Assembly: GCA_964432875.1 (NCBI GenBank)
Contig: CAYSPJ010000005.1
Span: 1 to 64,000 of the forward strand
Direction of reading: 5' to 3'
Source: JACJYE01 sp964432875
GTDB lineage: Bacteria; Bacteroidota; Bacteroidia; Chitinophagales; Saprospiraceae
DNA: 64,000 bases
The translations under genes were made by a program, and so were the position numbers. Below the pieces are notes generated by a model. That model ran no database searches, was not told the DNA's origin, and saw nothing but the letters and a program-made list of their open reading frames with translations. Position 1 is the stretch's first letter; each line of letters starts with the position of its first letter. Below are positions 8,082-16,419 of this stretch, in pieces.

Positions 8082-9320
8082 ATGAAAATTTCAAATCTTA
8101 CCAAATTTCTCTTAGCCTTGAGCTTGGCACTAGCTTTCGCTTATGGCTGTAACCGCGAAGGCTTGGTCGAGAGCCAGCTCGTGCCTGCTGAGGAGGCATC
8201 CAAACTCATTAGTTATTCCAGCAACGTCATCGATGGCCAGTACATCGTGATGCTTGAAGAAGCCGCTTTGCCCGTAGGTTTCCGTGCCGCAGAAATGCCC
8301 TATACGGAAAGCCAAAAGATGGTGAAAGAAGAAAGCAGCAAGTTGCTGAGCAAGCATGGAATCGCCAGCAGCAAAATGACGTTGGCTTACAGCTTTGTAG
8401 CTCAGGGCTTCGTCGTGTCGGATTTTTCCGATGCAGAGCTGCAAAAATTATTGGCTGACCCCAGCGTCAAGTACGTGGAGCAAGATCAGGAAATCCGCCT
8501 GCAGGGCGGCCCTCCAGGCGGCGGTAGCAGTAGCTGTGCTACAAACAACAGTGAAACCGTACCCTGCGGCATCAGCGTGGTAGGAGGCGGAGCCAACTAC
8601 ACCGGCAGTAAAAAAGCCTATGTACTGGATACCGGGATTGACCTCGACCACGCAGACCTGAATGTAGCAAACTATGGGTATAATGCCTTTACGAGCGGCC
8701 CGGATGCAAGCAGCCTCGATGACGGCAATGGTCATGGCACACACGTTTCTGGCACCATCGCTGCTATCGGGGGCAACGGTATTGGTGTAGTGGGTGTAGC
8801 TGCCGGCGCGCTGGTTGTCCCGGTAAAAGTACTCGATCGCCGCGGCAGTGGCAGCACTTCCGGCGTTATTGCTGGGGTGGACTACGTAGGCGCTAACGGC
8901 TCTGCAGGCGACGTGGCCAACATGAGCTTGGGTGGCGGTGTTTCTACCAGCCTGGACAATGCTGTTATCAGCGCTTCCAGCGGCGGCATCTGGTTTGTCC
9001 TCGCCGCTGGCAACAGCAGCGCTGATGCCAATAACAGCTCGCCAGCAAGGGCTAATGGAACCTACATCCGCACCATAGCTGCAATGGACTGCTCCAGCGG
9101 GTGGGCTTCATTCTCCAACTACGGCATGCCGCCCATTGATTATATCGCACCTGGTGTTAGCGTGTGCTCGACGATTAATGGAGGTGGCTATACCAGCTAT
9201 AGCGGCACTTCTATGGCCGCCCCGCACGCAGCTGGTGTTATCCTTGCTACAAATGGTAGCCCGAGCACTTGCGGAAGTGTGTCCTTTGGTGGTGTCAACT
9301 ATCCGAAGATTTGCATGTAA
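8082..9320 (+). CDS. S8 family serine protease (subtilisin/proteinase K-like), lipoprotein
   Basis: Exported subtilase. The start at 8082 gives a lipoprotein signal with a lipobox ending at Cys23 (AFAYGC), so the protein is probably lipid-anchored. An inhibitor I9 propeptide covers about residues 50-140 (DGQYIVML ... VKYVEQDQEIRL). The catalytic domain shows Asp183 in YVLDTGIDLDHAD, His218 in DGNGHGTHVSGT, the oxyanion Asn311 in LAAGNSS and Ser377 in YSGTSMAAPH. The domain ends near residue 412, so there is no T9SS sorting domain, unlike other exported enzymes in this window. The frame is open back to 7977, but the upstream part carries no signal. A strong terminator follows. Confidence 0.93.
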   Translation: MKISNLTKFLLALSLALAFAYGCNREGLVESQLVPAEEASKLISYSSNVIDGQYIVMLEEAALPVGFRAAEMPYTESQKMVKEESSKLLSKHGIASSKMTLAYSFVAQGFVVSDFSDAELQKLLADPSVKYVEQDQEIRLQGGPPGGGSSSCATNNSETVPCGISVVGGGANYTGSKKAYVLDTGIDLDHADLNVANYGYNAFTSGPDASSLDDGNGHGTHVSGTIAAIGGNGIGVVGVAAGALVVPVKVLDRRGSGSTSGVIAGVDYVGANGSAGDVANMSLGGGVSTSLDNAVISASSGGIWFVLAAGNSSADANNSSPARANGTYIRTIAAMDCSSGWASFSNYGMPPIDYIAPGVSVCSTINGGGYTSYSGTSMAAPHAAGVILATNGSPSTCGSVSFGGVNYPKICM

Positions 9321-9344
9321 ACTTTGCTCTTTGAGCATTTCATC

Positions 9345-9375
9345 AAAGCCAGGCTTTCTCGCAAAGCCTGGCTTT
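9345..9375 (+). terminator. Intrinsic terminator after the S8 protease
   Basis: AAAGCCAGGCTTT (9345-9357), loop CTCGC, AAAGCCTGGCTTT (9363-9375): a perfect 13-bp stem followed by GTTCGTTTT. It lies 24 bases after the protease stop codon. Confidence 0.8.
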
Positions 9376-9444
9376 GTTCGTTTTAAAAAAAATCAATATT
9401 TCAAAAAAATCGCCTAAATTTCCAGGGTCAAAAACAAAACGAAA

Positions 9445-10755
9445 ATGGTAACACCTCCACAACGCTTGCTTTCCCTGGACATCTTCCGGGGCTTGACGAT
9501 TGCCTTCATGATCCTGGTCAACAACCCGGGCAGTTGGTCCACGACCTATGCACCCTTGCTGCATGCTGACTGGCATGGCTGTACGCCAACCGACTGGGTT
9601 TTCCCCTTCTTCCTTTTCATCGTGGGGGTAGCGATCCCGCTATCTGTCGGCCGGCGGGTGGAGCGGGGCGATGCGCATAGCGCCATTTTGAAAAAAGTAG
9701 GCAGCCGTACGCTCATCATCTTTGGGCTGGGGCTTTTCCTGGCGGCTTACCCCCACTTTGGTATGGCAGCCGATGCGCCCCTGCTAAAGTTGCACTACAT
9801 CTTGCTGGCCATCGCGATGCTAGCGGTCTTTATCCGCGAGGCGCTCAACCAGAAGCAATATGATAAAACCCGGCACATCCGTTGGCGCCGCATCCTTGGC
9901 ATTGCTGCCCTGATAAGCTTGGTAGCGATGATCGGTTTGGGCTTTTTTGCCTATGATTTCAGCAGCCTGCGCATCCCGGGTGTCTTGCAGCGCATCGCCC
10001 TGGTGTATGGCGCCTGTTGTCTGCTCTTCCTGAAGCTGGGCTGGAAGGGGCTGGCCTGGGCTACGGCCGGCGTACTGCTGCTCTATTGGGCATTGATGGC
10101 CCTGGTGCCCGTGCCCGGCGGCTACCCGCCCAACCTCGATGCCGAAACCAACCTCGGTGCCTGGCTCGACCGCACGCTGCTGAGTGGCCACCTTTGGAGC
10201 CAGTCCAAGACCTGGGACCCCGAAGGCTTGCTCAGCACCTTGCCCAGCATCGGCACTGGGCTGCTGGGCGTGCTGACTGGCATGTGGATCAGAGTGCAGC
10301 GCGATGCTTATCAGATGCTCACTGTACTATTGGCGGCCGGGGCCATCCTATTGGCCGCAGGTTTGATTTGGGATCCATTCTTCCCCATCAATAAAAAAAT
10401 CTGGACCAGCTCCTACGTGCTCTACACCGGTGGCATCGCCATGCTGCTGCTGGGCGTCATCTACTGGCTGGTCGATGTGTTGGGCATCCAGCGCTGGGCC
10501 AAACCTTTCGTGGTATATGGGGTCAATCCACTGTTTGCCTACGTCCTCTCTGGCTTATTGGTGAAAACTTTTATGAACATCAAGTGGGAGACGGTGGAAG
10601 GCACCCAAAATGCCTGGAGCTGGATTTATCAACACTGGTTCGAGCCGGTTTTCTCCCCCTACAACGCCTCTCTGGCCTTCGCCTTGGCCAATGTACTGGT
10701 CTGCCTGGCAGCAGTGTGGGTGCTGTATTGGAAGCGGATTTATATTAAGGTGTAA
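9445..10755 (+). CDS. NagX/HGSNAT-like membrane acyltransferase
   Basis: A polytopic membrane protein of 436 residues from the acyltransferase family that includes heparan-alpha-glucosaminide N-acetyltransferase (HGSNAT) and bacterial NagX. The N-terminus SLDIFRGLTIAFMILVNNPG followed by LHADWHGCTPTDWVFPFFLF is diagnostic: it holds the conserved D-x-x-R-G and the histidine in the H-x-x-W-x-G loop. About ten further hydrophobic segments follow. In Bacteroidota these genes often sit with amino-sugar catabolism, but here the neighbours are unrelated, so the substrate cannot be inferred. Start ATG at 9445 directly precedes the conserved motif. Confidence 0.85.
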   Translation: MVTPPQRLLSLDIFRGLTIAFMILVNNPGSWSTTYAPLLHADWHGCTPTDWVFPFFLFIVGVAIPLSVGRRVERGDAHSAILKKVGSRTLIIFGLGLFLAAYPHFGMAADAPLLKLHYILLAIAMLAVFIREALNQKQYDKTRHIRWRRILGIAALISLVAMIGLGFFAYDFSSLRIPGVLQRIALVYGACCLLFLKLGWKGLAWATAGVLLLYWALMALVPVPGGYPPNLDAETNLGAWLDRTLLSGHLWSQSKTWDPEGLLSTLPSIGTGLLGVLTGMWIRVQRDAYQMLTVLLAAGAILLAAGLIWDPFFPINKKIWTSSYVLYTGGIAMLLLGVIYWLVDVLGIQRWAKPFVVYGVNPLFAYVLSGLLVKTFMNIKWETVEGTQNAWSWIYQHWFEPVFSPYNASLAFALANVLVCLAAVWVLYWKRIYIKV

Positions 10756-10762
10756 GGTGGCC

Positions 10763-10804
10763 AGTTGCGAGCTTCTAGCATCGCGTAAATCGGGACTCGC
10801 AACT
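10763..10804. repeat. Intergenic inverted repeat, 9-bp perfect arms
   Basis: AGTTGCGAG (10763-10771) and CTCGCAACT (10796-10804) are perfect reverse complements around a 24-nt loop. The loop length and wording are close to the repeat at 2609-2655. It lies between the NagX-like gene and the Uma2 gene. Confidence 0.5.
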
Positions 10805-10845
10805 TCCCGCTTGCGGTTTGAGAAAAATCACGTATCTTTAACCCT

Positions 10846-11427
10846 ATGAAAGCAGCCGCCGAAACCATCGCCAAGCCGGTACCTGTCCAGAGGTACCGCT
10901 TCACCGTCGAGCAATACCACCGCATGGGGGAGTTGGGCCTTTTCGCCGCCGCCCCCCGTGTAGAATTGATTCATGGAGAAATCATCGAGATGAGCCCAAT
11001 CAACAGCCCCCACTCTGGTGCCGTTAACCGGCTTAACCGCTTGCTGAATGCGCTATTGGGAGAAACCGCGCTTATCAGCGTCCAAAACCCGGTTGCTATC
11101 ACCTCCCATTCTGAGCCAGAACCGGACGTAGCCGTCTTGAGGGTACGTGCCGATTTTTATGCCAATGCCCACCCAAAACCAGAGGAAGTGCTGCTCGTCA
11201 TCGAAGTAGCTGATACTTCGGCAGAAAAAGACCGCCAGATCAAGCTGCCGCTCTACGCCGCCGCCGGCATCCCCGAAGCTTGGCTGGTGGACTTGAACGC
11301 CTCAGCCGTAGAGGTACATACCCAGCCTTCTGCGCAAGGGTACTCCAATATCCAGATTTTCCGCCACGGCGATGTCATTCACACCCCGACGGTAGATAGC
11401 TTGGCAACCGAGGCGATCCTGGGCTGA
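10846..11427 (+). CDS. Uma2-family (DUF820) putative endonuclease
   Basis: The 193-residue protein is a Uma2-family member with a PD-(D/E)XK-like fold. The family signatures are present: YHRMGELGLF...RVELIHGEIIEMSPI at the N-terminus (conserved E in ELIDGEI), then SEPEPDVAVLR (the PDxxV motif), EEVLLVIEVADTS (E-x-x-x-x-E/K catalytic strand) and KLPLYAAAGIPEAWLVD. These proteins multiply in some Bacteroidota and Cyanobacteria and are assumed to be nucleases, with no established role. It is a single gene on the plus strand, convergent with the flavoprotein at 11499. Confidence 0.88.
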   Translation: MKAAAETIAKPVPVQRYRFTVEQYHRMGELGLFAAAPRVELIHGEIIEMSPINSPHSGAVNRLNRLLNALLGETALISVQNPVAITSHSEPEPDVAVLRVRADFYANAHPKPEEVLLVIEVADTSAEKDRQIKLPLYAAAGIPEAWLVDLNASAVEVHTQPSAQGYSNIQIFRHGDVIHTPTVDSLATEAILG

Positions 11428-11430
11428 TTC

Positions 11431-11462
11431 AATCTCAGGACGCGGTGCAAAAGCCTGAGATT
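11431..11462. terminator. Hairpin between convergent genes
   Basis: AATCTCAGG (11431-11439) and CCTGAGATT (11454-11462) form a perfect 9-bp stem four bases after the Uma2 stop codon. The T-tail is weak (TTGCACG), so it is only a terminator candidate. Confidence 0.4.
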
Positions 11463-11498
11463 TGCACGCCCAGTCCGACGTGCAGCAGAATCACTCCA

Positions 11499-13169
11499 TC
11501 AAACCTCCGCCAGATACTCGTGCACAAACTTGATCGCCATCGCCCCTTCGCCCACCGCGGAGGCTACCCGATTCATGGCGCCGGAGCGCACGTCGCCGGC
11601 GGCGAAGATACCGGGCTGGCAGGTCTCTAGTAGGAAAGGCTCACGCTCGCGCTTCCAGATGCGCGGGAATGCTTCATCGGCCATGAGGTCTTTACCGGTT
11701 TTAATGTAGCCCTTCTCGTTGCGCAGCACCGAATCTCCCAGCCAGTCAGTGAAGGGGCGGGCACCGATGAAGATGAACAGGGCATCGGCATCGGCCTCGT
11801 CAGTAGCGCCATCTGCACAGTTTCGCAAAACGAGCTGCTGTAGCCGCCCATCTCCCCTTGCCTCGACGACTTCCCGCAGGCTGCAGACCTCAATATTTTC
11901 GATTGCATCGATTTGGTCGATGAGATAGGAAGACATGGTGGCGTGCAAATCTTCGCGGCGGATGAGGATAGTGACTTTTTCGGCAAACTGGGAGAGGTAA
12001 ACCGCACCTTGCCCTGCTGAGTTTCCTCCACCTACGACATAGACTTTTTTGTCGCGGCAGGAATTAGCTTCGGTCATGGCGGCACCGTAGTAGATGCCTG
12101 CGCCGGTGAAATCGTCCACCCCGGCAGCGGGCAGCTTGCGGTAGTCCACGCCAGTCGTGATGATGATCGCCCTGGCGTTGACGGTGGCACCGTTGCTCAG
12201 GTGGATTGTTTTATAGTTGCCTTCCACGGAGATGCCAACGACTTCCTGGGGGGAGAGGAATTCGATGCCGAAGCGCTCGGCTTGCGAAATAGCCCGCCGT
12301 GCCAAATCGGAGCCGCTCAGCCCCTTGGGGAAGCCCAGGTAATTCTCGATTCGGGAACTGGTGCCAGCCTGGCCGCCGGGTGCGCGCTTCTCAATCAAGA
12401 GCGTCTTAAGCCCCTCCGAGCCGCCATAGACAGCTGCTGCCAGGCCCGCCGGGCCCGCGCCGATGATGGCGACATCATAGAGGTCCAAACTAGCTTTGGG
12501 AGACTTGCCCAGGCGGACGGCCAGGGCGGCCGTATCAGGGTCAGCCAGGAAATCACCCTCTTCAAAAAAGACGATGGGCAAGCTCTTGCGTTCCAATCCA
12601 TGTAGCTCCAGCAAAGTTTTGGCCTCGGGGTTGCTCTCGATATCCAGCCATTGATAAGGGATCAGGTTGCCTGCCAGGAAATCCTTGAGGCGATGCGATT
12701 TGGGGGAGTATTGATACCCCAGCATGCGGATGCCCCGGAAAGGCGGGCGGTAGCCCGCCTGCCAGTCGTCGAGCAAGTCGTTCAATACCGGATAGAGGCG
12801 CTCGCCGGGCGGGTCCCAGGGCTTCATCAGGTAGTAATCGAGCTGGAGCTCATTGATGGCCTTGATGGCAGCATCAGTGTCGGAATAGGCGGTGAGGAGT
12901 ACGAGCTTGGCCTTGGGGTAGAGCTTGCGCGCCTGCTCGAGGAAATCTACGCCCGGCATTTCCGGCATGCGTTGATCGGAAATGAACAGGGCAACCTCTT
13001 CGCCTTGCTTTTTTAAATCGGGCAGGGCTTCCAGAGCTTCCTGCGCCGATCCGGTACTGATGATGCGGTAATCCTGCTTGTATTGCGTACGCAGGTCGCT
13101 TTTGAGCGAGCGCAGCACCTGCGGGTCGTCGTCAACGGAAAAAATGATGGGTTTTCTATCTTCTGCCAT
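11499..13169 (-). CDS. Response regulator fused to Grx-like and TrxR-like flavoprotein domains
   Basis: The 556-residue protein has three parts. Residues 6-125 are a receiver domain: acidic pair near 13-15 (VDDD), phospho-acceptor Asp65 in FISDQRMP and Lys116 in LMKPW. Residues 150-225 look like a glutaredoxin/thioredoxin-type fold without cysteines (SPKSHRLKDFLAGNLIPYQW). Residues 230-556 are a pyridine-nucleotide oxidoreductase: FAD site IIGAGPAGLAAA, second nucleotide site VVGGGNSAGQGA, C-terminal GIFAAGDVRSGAMNR. At the place where thioredoxin reductases have C-A-T-C it reads GAAM (362-365), so classical disulfide transfer is impossible. It forms an operon with the kinase at 13191 (21-base gap). 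Output is probably redox-related, but the electron acceptor is unknown. Confidence 0.9.
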   Translation of the reverse strand: MAEDRKPIIFSVDDDPQVLRSLKSDLRTQYKQDYRIISTGSAQEALEALPDLKKQGEEVALFISDQRMPEMPGVDFLEQARKLYPKAKLVLLTAYSDTDAAIKAINELQLDYYLMKPWDPPGERLYPVLNDLLDDWQAGYRPPFRGIRMLGYQYSPKSHRLKDFLAGNLIPYQWLDIESNPEAKTLLELHGLERKSLPIVFFEEGDFLADPDTAALAVRLGKSPKASLDLYDVAIIGAGPAGLAAAVYGGSEGLKTLLIEKRAPGGQAGTSSRIENYLGFPKGLSGSDLARRAISQAERFGIEFLSPQEVVGISVEGNYKTIHLSNGATVNARAIIITTGVDYRKLPAAGVDDFTGAGIYYGAAMTEANSCRDKKVYVVGGGNSAGQGAVYLSQFAEKVTILIRREDLHATMSSYLIDQIDAIENIEVCSLREVVEARGDGRLQQLVLRNCADGATDEADADALFIFIGARPFTDWLGDSVLRNEKGYIKTGKDLMADEAFPRIWKREREPFLLETCQPGIFAAGDVRSGAMNRVASAVGEGAMAIKFVHEYLAEV

Positions 13170-13190
13170 AGGGAATAAAGGTAATTCGCG

Positions 13191-14600
13191 TTATTTACAA
13201 GGCGGCAGGCAAAGCGTGAAAGCCGTCCGCCCAGGGCGGGAGGCTACGCTGATCTGCCCTTTGTGGCGGTCCACGATTTTCTTGACGATATCCAGCCCCA
13301 TACCCGTGCCTTCGCCCATGGATTTGGTCGTAAAGAAAGGTTCAAAGATATGGTTTTTAATGTCATCCGGGATGCCATGGCCGTTGTCGATGACATCGAT
13401 GCAAACCAGCCCTCGGTCCACATAGGTGTGCACGCTCAATTGCCCGCCAGGCGGTAGCGCATCAATGGCATTGGCAAAGAGGTTGGTCCACACCTGGTTC
13501 AGTTCGCTGGAAAAGCCGTTGACTTTGGGCAGGGCATCCTCCAATTCTAAAACCAGCTCGATGTGCTTCCCGCGGAGTTTGTGCTTGAGCATGGTGAGGG
13601 TAGAATGAATACCCTCATGTACATTGAACGGCTCCATCGCCACCCCTCGATCCATGTGGGAGTAGTCTTTGATAGACTGGACGAGCTGGGAGATGCGGCT
13701 GGACGCTTCCTGGATTTCACCGACCAGGCCCTCCAAGCTTAGGGTGCTTTCGAGCCACCACATCAGTGCAGGCAGGGAATTCCCACCAACCATAGCATCG
13801 ATCCGGTCAAGGTCATCCTCAGCCAGGCCGAAATCGGCAAAGGTCTCGGCGATATCCTCTGCATCCGTGATATTGCGCTCCTCCAGCCAGTCCAGGATGG
13901 CGTCTTTACAAGCTTCACGTTGCATCAAGGAGAGGGAGGTTGGCTGCGGGTTATTGATTTTATCAAAGAGGATGGCATTCACCTGATCGGTTTGCTCGGG
14001 GGTGATGCGCATGGAGATGATAGCTTTGAATTTTTCCGGTGAGGCGTGGATGCGCTTATAAAGCTCCTCTGCATTGCGTACCATTGCCGAGGCTGGGTTG
14101 TTCAGCTCGTGCGCCAGGCCCGCGGACATGCGCCCCAAAGCCATCAGCTTTTCGTTTTGGAACTGCATGGTGGTGAAGTCCCGCACCCGATCGCTCATGG
14201 CGGCTACCAGGGCCTGGGTGAGCTCGTAGCTCACGTTGACCATTTCAACAAAATGATCCTTATGCAGTTCAAGGGTATAAGTAGGCTCCAGGGCTTGCCC
14301 TTTGGCGCGGGCTTCTTTCATGCGCGAGAAAGGCAGCACTCCGGTAATGTAGCCAGCTTCCCACACGCCGAGCTCCCGGGCTTCGCCCTTTTGTTCAAGG
14401 CGCACCACATAGCGCCCCTGCATGATGATTTGCATGTGTTCTACGGGCTGGCCGGGATAGAAGAGCAGCTCGCCGGTATCGTAAAGCTTGTATTCGGAGC
14501 GTTCGACGAGCCAGTCCAGTGCGGCGGGGGCAATATTCCGAAAGGTATCGAAGCCTTGGAGGGTGGCGCGCAGTTCGGTGGTTTTAGCTATAAATTGCAT
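13191..14600 (-). CDS. Sensor histidine kinase with cNMP-binding-type domain
   Basis: A soluble 469-residue kinase. Residues 15-120 form a cyclic-nucleotide-binding-like jelly roll (FRNIAPAALDWLVERSEYK, GELLFYPGQPVEHMQIIMQG). The dimerisation box contains His164 in GLAHELNNPASA. The ATPase part has the N box (QVWTNLFANAIDAL), G1 (DNGHGIP), F box (FEPFFTTK) and G2 (GEGTGMGLDIV). No transmembrane helix is seen, so the signal is intracellular. It is the first gene of an operon with the REC-TrxR protein and presumably phosphorylates it; the same pairing is known from other bacteria. An insert of about 130 residues between the H box and the second part of the kinase core is helical and acidic. Confidence 0.92.
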   Translation of the reverse strand: MQFIAKTTELRATLQGFDTFRNIAPAALDWLVERSEYKLYDTGELLFYPGQPVEHMQIIMQGRYVVRLEQKGEARELGVWEAGYITGVLPFSRMKEARAKGQALEPTYTLELHKDHFVEMVNVSYELTQALVAAMSDRVRDFTTMQFQNEKLMALGRMSAGLAHELNNPASAMVRNAEELYKRIHASPEKFKAIISMRITPEQTDQVNAILFDKINNPQPTSLSLMQREACKDAILDWLEERNITDAEDIAETFADFGLAEDDLDRIDAMVGGNSLPALMWWLESTLSLEGLVGEIQEASSRISQLVQSIKDYSHMDRGVAMEPFNVHEGIHSTLTMLKHKLRGKHIELVLELEDALPKVNGFSSELNQVWTNLFANAIDALPPGGQLSVHTYVDRGLVCIDVIDNGHGIPDDIKNHIFEPFFTTKSMGEGTGMGLDIVKKIVDRHKGQISVASRPGRTAFTLCLPPCK

Positions 14601-14836
14601 TGGCGGTGTTTCAGGTTATAGAAGGATATACAGTTAAACGGCCAAATGGTTGTGCCGAGGCTTCTTGCTGGCGCTCGCTCATCCGGTTTTAACCGCTGCA
14701 AACCAAGCCTGTAAAGGGGCGCTCATCAATGGCAGCTTTGGTCTAGCCAAGCCTGCTCCTGGTCGAAGAAGGGATGGGCAAGCTTGCCCGAGCGCTTTAC
14801 TTTGTGCGTAAATCGCTAAAACCATACCCATCGATC

Positions 14837-15309
14837 ATGAAAAAAATGTGGCCGGTATTCGCGGAAGCACTGGACAACATCCGTAGGCGCTTCAGGGATT
14901 TCGGCTCTTCCGCATCGTGATGGGCATGATTGTAGGCATCTCGGTATTGGTTGGTGGCATCGGTGTGATGAACGTGCTGCTAATCTCTGTAGGCGAGCGC
15001 ACCTCCGAAATCGGTTTGCGCAAAGCTATTGGGGCCAATCGCCGCGATATCTTACGCCTGTTCCTGGCTGAGTCTATTACTATTTCTGCTTTGGGCAGCC
15101 TGTTAGGCCTGATTTTTGGCATGTTGGGTACCATGCTTGCTGTGGCCATTATCAAGGCCCTGGTGGAGATGCCTTTTTCGGCAGCTTTCACCCTCAATAC
15201 CTTTCTGGTCATCGGTGCCGTGGCGGTCTTCATCGGCATCGTCTTCGGCACCTGCCCGGACATGAAAGCCGCCCGGCTCGACCCGGTGGAGGCGATACGC
15301 AGCGAGTAG
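14837..15309 (+). pseudogene. Internally deleted MacB-like ABC permease
   Basis: From 14837 the reading frame starts like the N-terminus of a MacB/FtsX permease (MKKMWPVFAEALDNIRRR) but shifts and stops at 14918-14920. In another frame, from about 14890, the sequence reads as the end of a permease: FRIVMGMIVGISVLVGGIGV, then SVGERTSEIGLRKAIGA (a classic MacB/FtsX block), two more membrane segments and the terminal MKAARLDPVEAIRSE. Some 230-370 residues of the usual protein, including the periplasmic domain, are absent. A large deletion with frame loss explains this best. The C-terminal part could at most be translated from the GTG at 14917. No ATPase partner (MacB-NBD/LolD) remains beside it. 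Confidence 0.8.
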
Positions 15310-15363
15310 GCGGGGGCTGGAGGCTTTGGGGCACAGCCGTTTTGCAAAGGTGGGGAAAAAGAC

Positions 15364-15402
15364 GATGCCCACCGGGGCGCAAATACGGCATCGGTGGGCA
15401 TC
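15364..15402 (-). terminator. Intrinsic terminator after hflC
   Basis: GATGCCCACCG (15364-15374) and CGGTGGGCATC (15392-15402) form a perfect 11-bp stem. On the minus strand it is followed by GTCTTTTTCC. It sits 17 bases after the hflC stop codon and ends the hflK-hflC transcript. Confidence 0.75.
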
Positions 15403-15418
15403 GAGGAGCCAAGGCAGC

Positions 15419-16360
15419 TTAATTGGTATTCTTCAAAAAGCGGAACAGCTCGCTATTAGTCGAGAGGATAATGCTGGTTTTATCATCCAGCGATTTCTCG
15501 AGGGTTTCCATGGATTTCAAGAAGCCATACAAATCTCTGGATTGGGCGTTCTTGTTGTAAGCGCTGGCATAGATTGCCGTAGCCTCGGCATCGGCTTTAC
15601 CGCGGATGACTTCTGACTCACGGATGGCCTCCGACTGGATTTGCGCCAAGTCGCGTTCCTTGTTGCCGAGGATTTTGCGGGCTTCCCCCTGTCCTTCAGA
15701 GCGGAACTGGTCGGCGATTCGGTTGCGCTCGCTGATCATTCTTTCATAGACGCGGTTGCGCACCTCTTCCACGTAGTTCATGCGCTTGAAGCGGAAATCC
15801 AGGATGCGGATGCCCAGGTCGGTGGTGCGGGCATTGGCCCTTCTCAGTATCATGGCTTCGATGGAGTCTCTACCCACGGAGATGTTTTCCAGCACTTCCA
15901 GTTCCTCCATGAATTCCTCGGCGATTTCGGGCGTACGGTTGGAAGAACGCACGATGTCCAGGAGTTCATGGCCGGCTACGGCATTGCGGGTTTCGCCATC
16001 GAGGATGTCATCCAGGCGAGATTGGGCAGAGCGCTCGTCGCGCAAGCGGATAAAGAATTGGAGGGGGTTGGTGATTTCCCAGCGCGCATAGGTATCTACA
16101 AAGATGAATTTTTTGTCTTTGGTAGGCACCTGGTTGGCGTCGCCATCCCATTCCAGGTAGCGCTTGTCGAAGAACTGGACTTTCTGGATAAAGGGTACTT
16201 TAAAGTTCATGCCCGGCTCCGTGCGGGGTTGGCCCACCGGTTTGCCAAATTGGGTGACGATGGCCTGCTTGGTTTCGTCAATGATGAATAGGCTCTCGGA
16301 GAGTAGGAGTAAAACCAAGACTAACAGTATTCCGAGGCCGATTGCCGACATATTTTTCAT
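15419..16360 (-). CDS. hflC: Protease modulator HflC (SPFH domain)
   Basis: One of the two SPFH/prohibitin-family subunits that form the HflKC membrane complex around the FtsH protease. The 313-residue protein has one N-terminal transmembrane helix (IGLGILLVLVLLLLSESLFI) and the family block FIIDETKQAIVTQFGKP. The band-7 domain covers about 25-190 (DTYARWEITNPLQFFIRLRD) and is followed by a long coiled coil (IADQFRSEGQGEARKILGNK). It lies downstream of hflK on the same strand with a 59-base gap, forming the standard hflK-hflC operon; hfq/hflX are not adjacent. It ends at a clear terminator. Confidence 0.93.
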   Translation of the reverse strand: MKNMSAIGLGILLVLVLLLLSESLFIIDETKQAIVTQFGKPVGQPRTEPGMNFKVPFIQKVQFFDKRYLEWDGDANQVPTKDKKFIFVDTYARWEITNPLQFFIRLRDERSAQSRLDDILDGETRNAVAGHELLDIVRSSNRTPEIAEEFMEELEVLENISVGRDSIEAMILRRANARTTDLGIRILDFRFKRMNYVEEVRNRVYERMISERNRIADQFRSEGQGEARKILGNKERDLAQIQSEAIRESEVIRGKADAEATAIYASAYNKNAQSRDLYGFLKSMETLEKSLDDKTSIILSTNSELFRFLKNTN

Positions 16361-16419
16361 GGTCGCTTTTTTTTGGTATTAAACCGGCGCTGGATGCCGG
16401 TTGAAAAATCATTCAAGTT

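Noticed and set aside
10846..11427. Uma2 protein as part of a mobile or defence system
   Set aside because: It stands alone between housekeeping-type genes, with no second component, repeat or integration scar beside it.
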